Shown one piece after another: positions 8,425 to 14,013 of a DNA stretch of 26,113 bases. Location: positions 1-26,113 of the forward strand of contig JAJZRT010000006.1 in NCBI GenBank assembly GCA_021802595.1, written 5' to 3'. This DNA is from Pseudomonadota bacterium. GTDB taxonomy: Bacteria > Pseudomonadota > Gammaproteobacteria > Burkholderiales > Thiobacillaceae. Under the pieces are notes generated by a model. The model was not told where the DNA came from. It did not search any database and saw only the letters and a list, made by a program, of their open reading frames with translations. The position numbers were made by a program, and so were the translations under genes. Position 1 is the stretch's first letter, and each line of letters opens with the position of its first letter.

Positions 8425-9360
8425 ATGAATAGAGCAATGATTTTTGCCAAGACATGGGTGCGCCCATTGCTGATTCCGGTGTTTCGCTCCTATATCCGAT
8501 ATGCACCGCTGGATTTTGGCAAGGCGCGGATCTGGCGGACCTTTTGTCCTTTCTTCCAGTTTGCGGACCGGTCATTCAAGGCGCGAACGGTTTTCGATAT
8601 GTGCGTTTCGGGAAACACGCTCGATCAGATTCAACGGCGCATATATTACTTCGGGGCATGGGAACCCAATCTAACCAGATTCTTGCAGCGGCGGCTTTCG
8701 CACGGCGACATATTCGTGGATGTCGGCGCAAATATCGGTTATTTCTCTCTGTTGGCGGCAAAATTGGTCGGCCCTTCCGGTAAGGTCATTGCCGTGGAGG
8801 CATCTCCTTTCATTTTTGAGAAGTTAAAGGGCAACATCGAGCAGAACGGCGTCAAGAATGTCCTGGCGCTCAATCTCGCAGTATCGGATTCCAGCGGCGT
8901 CGCCAAGGTCTATGCGGCCCCACAGGGGAATATCGGAGAAACGACCATTCTGGAAAGCAAGGGCTATGAACTTGAGAGCGAAATTCCCTGTGCGCGCCTA
9001 GATGAGGTCCTTTCGTCCGAAGATCTCCGCAGGATAAAGGTCATCAAGATAGACGTTGAAGGTGCGGAATGGGCGGTTGTGGCGGGCATGCCGCAGGTGC
9101 TCGCTTCTAGTCCGGACAGCCTTGAGTTCGTGATAGAAATCAACCCCAAACATCTGGCAACCCTTGGCAGGAGTGCTCGGGATATTTTGCAGACATTCGA
9201 GACGGCGGGTTTTCACGCCTATGAACTGCTCAATGACTATTCGGATGCGGGTTACTTGCCCCCGCGAGTGGAAAAACGACCGACCAAGCTGACCAAATCT
9301 ATCGAAGGCCGGCCGGTTGTCGATCTTGTCTTCTCCAAGAAATCCGTTGAAGTGCTCTAG
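8425..9360 (+). CDS. FkbM-family SAM-dependent methyltransferase
   Basis: This 311-residue protein has a clear FkbM core. The SAM-binding motif is IFVDVGANIGYFSLLAA (from residue 97), the acidic residue for the SAM ribose is E125 in VIAVEASP, and IKVIKIDVEGAEW (204-216) is the family signature. FkbM-type enzymes O-methylate sugars or amino acids; in this setting a sugar hydroxyl of the glycan is the likely target, which is inference. The start is taken at ATG 8425, preceded by GGTGGGACGG; an open extension to TTG 8398 is rejected. The stop codon TAG at 9358-9360 is built from target-site TA and the first base of the adjacent insertion sequence. Base composition looks lower in GC than the flanking genes: I counted 52% GC for 8701-8760. 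Confidence 0.85.
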   Translation: MNRAMIFAKTWVRPLLIPVFRSYIRYAPLDFGKARIWRTFCPFFQFADRSFKARTVFDMCVSGNTLDQIQRRIYYFGAWEPNLTRFLQRRLSHGDIFVDVGANIGYFSLLAAKLVGPSGKVIAVEASPFIFEKLKGNIEQNGVKNVLALNLAVSDSSGVAKVYAAPQGNIGETTILESKGYELESEIPCARLDEVLSSEDLRRIKVIKIDVEGAEWAVVAGMPQVLASSPDSLEFVIEINPKHLATLGRSARDILQTFETAGFHAYELLNDYSDAGYLPPRVEKRPTKLTKSIEGRPVVDLVFSKKSVEVL

Positions 9361-9389
9361 TGTCATGTCACACATGAAATGACGTATAT
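9360..9389 (+). repeat. IS630 left terminal inverted repeat
   Basis: It begins GTGTCATGTCAC, which is identical to the reverse complement of the right end for 12 bases. The inner 18 bases match at 12 positions. The first G doubles as the last base of the methyltransferase stop codon. Confidence 0.88.
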
Positions 9390-9437
9390 ATTGTGCTAGA
9401 CTTTCGCCATCTTTTGCGAGACGGTGAGGGTTTCCCA

Positions 9438-9911
9438 ATGAAACTTTACAAAGTGACGTTGCTGGCGGATGAAAGGAAAGAGTTGGAGGGCATTACTCAT
9501 AAAGGTTCCCACCTGTCCCAGAAGGTGATCAATGCGCTGATACTGCTGAACTGCGACGAGGGAGAGTTCAATGATCATCGTAGTCGTGGAGAAGACGTAG
9601 CAAATATCTTGCGGATTAGCATGCGCAAGATTGATCGGGTCAAGAAGCGTTTTGTCGAAGAGGGGCTAGATGCGGCGTTAGGGCGGCAGCAGAGCCAGCG
9701 CAGCTACGAGCGCAAGGCTGATGGCGAGTTTGAGGCTCACTTGGTGGCGCTGAGTTGCGGCGAACCGCCGCAGGGTTTCGCCCGATGGTCGCTACGTTTG
9801 CTGGCGGATCGCGCAGTAGAGCTGGAGTACATCGACAGTGTTTCCTATGAAACGGTTCGCCGTGTACTAAAAAAAACGAAATCAAACCGTGGAGGAAGCT
9901 TGGCTGGGTAA
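9438..9911 (+). CDS. IS630 transposase, N-terminal frame (orfA)
   Basis: This 157-residue frame begins at ATG 9438 behind GAGGG. It holds the N-terminal DNA-binding helix-turn-helix part of an IS630 transposase (VANILRISMRKIDRVKKRFV and following) and the linker up to SYETVRRVLKK. At the A8 run (9869-9876) the normal family sequence continues in the -1 frame, while this frame runs on for only 11 more residues to TAA at 9909. Without frameshifting the product would be a DNA-binding fragment that lacks the catalytic domain and could act as a competitor of transposition. Confidence 0.85.
   Translation: MKLYKVTLLADERKELEGITHKGSHLSQKVINALILLNCDEGEFNDHRSRGEDVANILRISMRKIDRVKKRFVEEGLDAALGRQQSQRSYERKADGEFEAHLVALSCGEPPQGFARWSLRLLADRAVELEYIDSVSYETVRRVLKKTKSNRGGSLAG
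9869..9876 (+). promoter_or_regulatory. A8 slippery site for -1 frameshift between transposase frames
   Basis: Eight A residues follow CT. In the orfA frame they read CTA AAA AAA ACG, giving an A_AAA_AAA heptamer, and a -1 slip gives AAC GAA and the conserved continuation. Either ribosomal -1 frameshifting or polymerase slippage on A8 could produce the joined protein. Confidence 0.75.
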
Positions 9912-10570
9912 TTCCTCCCCAAGCCAATGCGGAGTTTGTCGCCGCGATGGAGCGGGTTCTCGACGTTTACCGCCGACCTTATAACGTAGACATCCCAGTC
10001 GTATGCATGGACGAGACACCGCGACAACTTATTCGTGAAACGCGTACACCGATTCCGGCAAGCCCCGGCCAGCCAGCGCGTGAGGACTACGAATATGAGC
10101 GATGCGGCGTATGTAACGTATTCATGGCGAGCGAGCCGCTGGCTGGAACGCGGATGACCAAGGTGACAGAGTACAAGACCAAAGTGGATTGGGCCAGATT
10201 TCTTCAGGATGTTTCTGAACGCTATCAGGATGCAGAGAGGATTACGCTGGTGATGGACAATCTGAACACCCATAGCCCGGGCGCGCTATACCAAGCGTTT
10301 CCCCCTGACCAGGCAAAGGCGCTCTGGGATCGCTTTGAATTCGTCTACACACCAAAGCATGGCAGTTGGCTCAACGTCGCTGAAATCGAACTCAATGTTA
10401 TGATTAGCCAATGTCTTGATCGGCGCATCGGCAGCATAGAAAAACTAAGCGAAGAAGTTACCGCTTGGCAAACACGCCGCGACCAGATTCACGCAAAAGT
10501 GAACTGGCAATTCACGACGGAGGATGCGCGGGTAAAACTTAATCGACTATATCCGACATTTGAAACGTGA
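9875..10570 (+). CDS. IS630 transposase, catalytic part in the -1 frame (orfB)
   Basis: This frame continues orfA after a -1 shift, reading NEIKPWRKLGWVIPP from 9875; it also has its own ATG at 9947. It carries the DDE catalytic residues of the IS630 superfamily: VVCMDET (first Asp), LVMDNLNTH (second Asp) and HGSWLNVAEIE (Glu). Joined with orfA the transposase is about 377 residues, a usual size for the family. Its TGA stop at 10568-10570 lies inside the right terminal repeat. Nothing appears broken, so an active element is plausible. Confidence 0.87.
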   Translation, partial: NEIKPWRKLGWVIPPQANAEFVAAMERVLDVYRRPYNVDIPVVCMDETPRQLIRETRTPIPASPGQPAREDYEYERCGVCNVFMASEPLAGTRMTKVTEYKTKVDWARFLQDVSERYQDAERITLVMDNLNTHSPGALYQAFPPDQAKALWDRFEFVYTPKHGSWLNVAEIELNVMISQCLDRRIGSIEKLSEEVTAWQTRRDQIHAKVNWQFTTEDARVKLNRLYPTFET

Positions 10571-10578
10571 CATGACAC
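10549..10578 (-). repeat. IS630 right terminal inverted repeat
   Basis: Read on - from 10578 it begins GTGTCATGTCAC like the left end. It contains the orfB stop codon and is followed by the second TA of the target duplication at 10579-10580. Confidence 0.88.
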
Positions 10579-10636
10579 TAGCCCGGATATTTCACCAGGG
10601 CAGCCCGAAAATTTATCGAAAGGCCGTGGCTTCTAG

Positions 10637-10680
10637 AAAAACGCCAACCCGCGTGCCCGGGGGCTGGGGTCAAGCGCGGG
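10637..10680 (-). terminator. Candidate rho-independent terminator for the 10687-11592 gene
   Basis: Read on -, CCCGCG (10680-10675) pairs with CGCGGG (10653-10648) across a GC-rich loop of about 21 nt. A run of five T (complement of A 10637-10641) comes 6 nt after the stem. It starts only 6 nt past the TAA of the gene. The long loop and the gap before the T-run make it a moderate candidate. The remaining bases between the insertion sequence and this structure show nothing else. Confidence 0.4.
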
Positions 10681-10686
10681 CATCTA

Positions 10687-11592
10687 TTATCTCAGGTGGC
10701 GAGAATCGCCACCGGCCAATTCCGCCGTTACCCGCTTCCCCCATCTAAGATATTGTGAATGCTTCAGCTTTCCGCCAAAGTGGACCATCGTCGCGCGCCC
10801 GATATCTTCTTCCGAAGATTCCTGCAGCATGGCAAAATACTTTTCCTGCGATAACTTCCTGGAACCGTCCGCCAGAAGAAACGCGTAGGCGACCTGCTCC
10901 AATCCCCATCCTTCGGCCACCGCCGTCAATACGCGCGCGACCTTTTCTATGTCTGCGAGACCGATCTGCCCGTCGTAGCCAATAAATCCGGAACAATAGT
11001 CCAATGACTCAATGTTCGTCTCTAACTCGATGTTCAGTGCTTCCAGGTGCCTTCCGAATCTCGTATTCCCACCCCGGACAATATGATAGAAACCCTTGGC
11101 GTCGCCACGCTCAATCCAGTCGATTACTTCGGCCGGCCTTCTCAGAAACAATATATCGGAATCGGCTACGATCCTTCTTTTTCGGCTGAACAGGTTAACG
11201 TCGATCAGCTTGATAAAGCTGACGTCATTTCTTCTTGCGTCTTTTAACAGGCTACTGCCGACCTCGGCGGACACCCGGTCGTCTGCCTCGCGGCGAGAGA
11301 TGACGCGCAGGCCGGGGATATGGTGCTGCAATACTTCGATATCCTTTTCCGTGAGCGTACCGTCGCTATGCACCACCACGGCGACATCGCCGAAGAATCT
11401 CAAGAAGGACTTTGTCGCTAAAATATATATGTTGACGTCTCTATGGCAAATCAGCGAAATGTACTCAACCGCTGCTTCCGGGTTACACTCGATCGGTGGG
11501 GTTGCGAGCACCGATCGGAATACGAAATTTGTGTTTTCGTTCAAGAAATTGGTCAACGACCGAAACCGCCAGGGCAATATTTCGCTAAACAT
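10687..11592 (-). CDS. Putative nucleotide-sugar transferase (GT-A-like), unclassified
   Basis: The protein has 301 residues from ATG 11592, which has GAGAGG 6 nt upstream; the open GTG at 11625 is a poorer start. I do not recognise a named family with confidence. The layout fits a GT-A-like enzyme of the GT8/GT77 kind: an N-terminal strand region (VNIYILATKSFLRFFGDVAVVVHSDGTLT, residues 53-81) and IVADSDILFLRRP (141-153), whose D144-x-D146 would bind metal and nucleotide-sugar. A later YCSGFIGYDG segment and a C-terminal MVHFGGKLKH, with His near the end, also resemble such enzymes. It is soluble. Its composition is the least GC-rich in the window (45% for 11161-11220 by my count), and it is the only - gene between the two + runs, consistent with a separate origin. 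A sugar transfer to the locus glycan is inference. Confidence 0.6.
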   Translation of the reverse strand: MFSEILPWRFRSLTNFLNENTNFVFRSVLATPPIECNPEAAVEYISLICHRDVNIYILATKSFLRFFGDVAVVVHSDGTLTEKDIEVLQHHIPGLRVISRREADDRVSAEVGSSLLKDARRNDVSFIKLIDVNLFSRKRRIVADSDILFLRRPAEVIDWIERGDAKGFYHIVRGGNTRFGRHLEALNIELETNIESLDYCSGFIGYDGQIGLADIEKVARVLTAVAEGWGLEQVAYAFLLADGSRKLSQEKYFAMLQESSEEDIGRATMVHFGGKLKHSQYLRWGKRVTAELAGGDSRHLR

Positions 11593-11845
11593 CGATAGCC
11601 TCTCGGATATAGGGTGAGTGCCCACCGGCTTTGCAGCGGCGGGTGGCTTTCAGCTTACTGCGTATACGCCATCCTGTATTATAGAATTTGCAGGCGTGGC
11701 CGGACTTTCTTCCGGCACCCATTCGGATAGCACCGACATCGGGTCGAGGGAGCGTGCATCCGGGCAGGCTCACGCGCAAGCCTCGATCGCCACTCAACCC
11801 GCGTGACGCTTCTCCGGAAACCATCCTCATTTCAAGGGACAAGCA
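11593..11845. promoter_or_regulatory. Divergent intergenic region with back-to-back -10 candidates and a palindrome
   Basis: This 253-bp gap between two diverging genes holds no gene I can support. At 11677-11683 the sequence TATTATA reads as TATTAT on + (11677-11682) and as exact TATAAT on - (11683-11678), so both directions have a -10 candidate at one spot. The perfect 10-bp palindrome GCGTATACGC lies at 11660-11669, and a 6-bp hairpin GCCGGA/TCCGGC lies at 11699-11716. -35 boxes are weak on both strands. Confidence 0.4.
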
Positions 11846-13003
11846 ATGTCTGAGCCTCGGCACCGCTATCTCGTCATCACCGAATTATTCCTGCCGACAA
11901 AGGGAGGAACGGCAGTGTGGTTCGACGAGGTCTACCGCCGCATCGGCGACCGGGGCACGCATATTGTAACGGCGGACGTGCCCGGTGCCGAGGCACACGA
12001 TGCGTCTCACGCCAACACCATTCACCGCGTTTCGCTACGGCGCCGCTGGTGGCTGCGCCCAGAATCGCTCGGGATGTACGCGCGGCTGCTGGCCAAGTCC
12101 CTGTGGCTTGGGATTCGCCATCGATTCGATGCGGTGCATGCCGGTCGTGTCCTGCCGGAAGGGCTGGTGGGGCTGATCGTGGCACGCATGATCGGGCGGC
12201 CGCTCGTTGTTTATGCGCACGGCGAGGAAATCACGACCTGGCGCCAATCGGGAAAATTTCGTGCAATGGTTATCACCTACACCCACGCGGACCGGGTGGT
12301 GGCCAACAGCGATTTCACGCGGGACGAACTCCTCAAGCTCGGTGTGGCGCCGGAGCGAATCGTCCTCATCTCCCCCGGCGTCGATCTCGACCGGTTTCGC
12401 CCAGGGCTTGAAACCTCCGATTTGCGCGCGTCACTGGGCATCTCAGAGGAGCAGAAGCTGATTCTTTCGGTCGGCCGTCTGAGCCGGCGCAAAGGCTTCG
12501 ACCAGGTGATCCGCTCGATTCCGATCCTGGTGCAGAAAGGTATCGATGCCCACTACGCCATCATCGGCATCGGTGAAGACAAAGACTATCTGGCGGCGCT
12601 GGCCCGCGAAAACGGCATTGCGGAGCGTGTCCATCGGTTGGGCCACGTGAGCCCCGAAGACCTGCCGCGTTGGTACAATGCGGCGGACCTGGTTGTCATG
12701 GCAAACCGGGAAATTAACGGGGACACCGAGGGCTTCGGCATGGTGTTCCTGGAAGCGGCGGCCTGCGGCAAGGCGACGGTGGCCGGGCTCGCCGGGGGCA
12801 CGGGCGCCGCTGTCGTTAATGGAGAAACCGGGCTGCGGATAGACGGTGCGAGTCTGGAAGAAGTTGCCGGCGGCCTCACCGAACTGCTCGAGGCCCCTGA
12901 ATTGCGCGACGAAATGGGCCAAAGGGGGCGTCAGCGCGCCCTATCCGAGTTTGGCTGGCCCGCTGTTGCGGACAGGACGGAAGCGATCATGCGGGGGGGC
13001 TGA
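11846..13003 (+). CDS. Family 4 glycosyltransferase (GT-B fold)
   Basis: The protein has 385 residues with two Rossmann halves. The N-terminal acceptor half contains PTKGGTAVWFDEVYRR (17-32, the glycine-rich loop). The C-terminal donor half contains SVGRLSRRKGFDQVI (208-222), with R211 and K216 for the diphosphate, and EGFGMVFLEAAACGK (295-309), the E-x7-E motif with E295 and E303. This is a retaining GT4 enzyme that uses a nucleotide-sugar at the cytoplasmic membrane face. PimB/WbaZ/mannosyl-like relatives share these motifs, but the sugar cannot be deduced. The start ATG 11846 has AAGGGA 6 nt upstream. The gene is followed after 65 bp by a secreted TPR protein on the same strand. GC content is high (65% for 12121-12180), in contrast to the gene to its left. 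Confidence 0.9.
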   Translation: MSEPRHRYLVITELFLPTKGGTAVWFDEVYRRIGDRGTHIVTADVPGAEAHDASHANTIHRVSLRRRWWLRPESLGMYARLLAKSLWLGIRHRFDAVHAGRVLPEGLVGLIVARMIGRPLVVYAHGEEITTWRQSGKFRAMVITYTHADRVVANSDFTRDELLKLGVAPERIVLISPGVDLDRFRPGLETSDLRASLGISEEQKLILSVGRLSRRKGFDQVIRSIPILVQKGIDAHYAIIGIGEDKDYLAALARENGIAERVHRLGHVSPEDLPRWYNAADLVVMANREINGDTEGFGMVFLEAAACGKATVAGLAGGTGAAVVNGETGLRIDGASLEEVAGGLTELLEAPELRDEMGQRGRQRALSEFGWPAVADRTEAIMRGG

Positions 13004-13005
13004 CG

Positions 13006-13034
13006 TTGTACCCACAGGGTTCGTGCTCTACTAT
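13006..13034 (+). promoter_or_regulatory. Weak candidate promoter before the TPR gene
   Basis: TTGTAC (13006-13011) and TACTAT (13029-13034) are separated by exactly 17 bp. Matches to consensus are only partial (TTG at -35, TA..AT at -10). The TPR gene may equally be read from the GT4 transcript. A direct repeat GTAAGGAA occurs at 13040-13058. Confidence 0.3.
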
Positions 13035-13068
13035 GAACAGGTAAGGAATCGTAAGGAACGCTTGAGAA

Positions 13069-13932
13069 ATGAAACGAAATCCTATTTGCTTGCTAGGCGT
13101 GCTGTTGCTTCTCCCAACGAGCACCTACGCGGTGTTCGACGGAGTAAATGCAACGCCTTCCGAAATATTCGCGCTTCCCCCGTACTGCATCGCCAGATAC
13201 GAGATGGAAACCGGAAAGAAAATGGGGAATCCCGATGCGGCGAAGTGGGCGCAAGCGCTTGGCAAAGACATGGAGCACATTCATCACTACTGCAAGGGGC
13301 TGATTCACTTGTCCCGCGCGGAATCAAGCGGCCGTGGAAACGAGCGGGCAAAGTGGGCGCGATATGCGCTGGGCGGCTTCAACTACATGTTGAAATCCGC
13401 CAAGCCGGATTCTCTGCTTCTGCCGGAAATCCATTTCAACAAAGGAAAAGCATATTTGCTTTTACAAAAAGGGCCTTTGGCAGAAGCCGAATTCCTGAGA
13501 ACTATCGAGCTGAATCCCGGCTACACCCAGGCGTACAGCGCCCTTAGCGACTACTACCGAGAAAGCGGCGCCCCGAATAAGGCCCGCGCCATTCTCGAAC
13601 AGGGGCTTAAGCTGGCATACGACTCCGAGGCCGCCGGGGGTGACTACCGGAAGGCACCGAACATCAAGGTATTGAGCCGCCGGTACAAGGAGCTTAGCGG
13701 GACAGACTACAAGCCGTCCGCCCCGTCGGCAGTGCCCGCAAATGCGATTCCGAGCAAACGCGATGTGCCGGTCCCGACAGAAGACGCGCAGCCAACCCCG
13801 ACCACTCCGGAGCAGGCCACCGCGGCCGAGCCGGCCGCCCCCGAGCAGGAAACAGACCCCCCGCAGAAGATCGGTACGCCGTCCAACCCATGGTGCCGCT
13901 TCTGTCCGGACCCGGCTCCGGAGCATCGTTGA
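13069..13932 (+). CDS. Secreted TPR-repeat protein with proline-rich tail
   Basis: This 287-residue protein begins with a signal peptide (KRN, a hydrophobic LLGVLLLLP core, and likely cleavage after STYA at residue 21), so it should be periplasmic. Residues about 117-150 and 151-184 form two tetratricopeptide repeats (NKGKAYLLLQKGPLAEAEFL and following, ALSDYYRESGAPNKARAILE). The part before them (25-115) is alpha-helical in character and could hold degenerate repeats. After residue 215 the chain is low-complexity, rich in Pro, Ala, Thr and Glu, and ends with NPWCRFCPDPAPEHR, a CxxC pair. Two further Cys (C40, C75) lie in the first half. TPR proteins near exopolysaccharide genes often act as scaffolds for the synthesis or export complex; that role here is inference. 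The gene converges with the fusion gene, with 81 bp between stops. Confidence 0.7.
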   Translation: MKRNPICLLGVLLLLPTSTYAVFDGVNATPSEIFALPPYCIARYEMETGKKMGNPDAAKWAQALGKDMEHIHHYCKGLIHLSRAESSGRGNERAKWARYALGGFNYMLKSAKPDSLLLPEIHFNKGKAYLLLQKGPLAEAEFLRTIELNPGYTQAYSALSDYYRESGAPNKARAILEQGLKLAYDSEAAGGDYRKAPNIKVLSRRYKELSGTDYKPSAPSAVPANAIPSKRDVPVPTEDAQPTPTTPEQATAAEPAAPEQETDPPQKIGTPSNPWCRFCPDPAPEHR

Positions 13933-14013
13933 TCCGATCGCCCTGCCTGGCGACCATGCTTGGCGCGAAGGCGCGGATCATCATCGCTTCCGATTGCCGA
14001 TGCGCTTGAATAG
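13933..14013. other. Convergent intergenic gap
   Basis: Both flanking genes end here. TGATCCG (13930-13936) and CGGATCA (13974-13980) form a 7-bp outer stem enclosing a small TCGCC/GGCGA hairpin (13938-13953). No T-run follows on either strand. It may slow transcription from both sides but is not a convincing terminator. Confidence 0.3.

Larger units (their letters stand above)
9358..10580 (+). mobile_element. Complete IS630-family insertion sequence with TA target duplication
   Basis: The element itself is 1219 bp (9360-10578) and is flanked by TA on both sides (9358-9359 and 10579-10580), the usual IS630/Tc1-mariner target duplication. The ends are inverted repeats of about 30 bp with 24 identities by my alignment, the outer 12 (GTGTCATGTCAC) perfect. 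Inside are two overlapping frames that together make a full DDE transposase through a slippery A8 run. Intact ends, an intact reading frame and an intact target duplication suggest a recent insertion that may still move. It separates the methyltransferase from a gene on the other strand. Confidence 0.92.

Noticed and set aside
9360..10578. Reading the transposase as a pseudogene because of the frame break
   Set aside because: The break is exactly at an A8 slippery run, both frames are intact around it, and both element ends and the target duplication are preserved.
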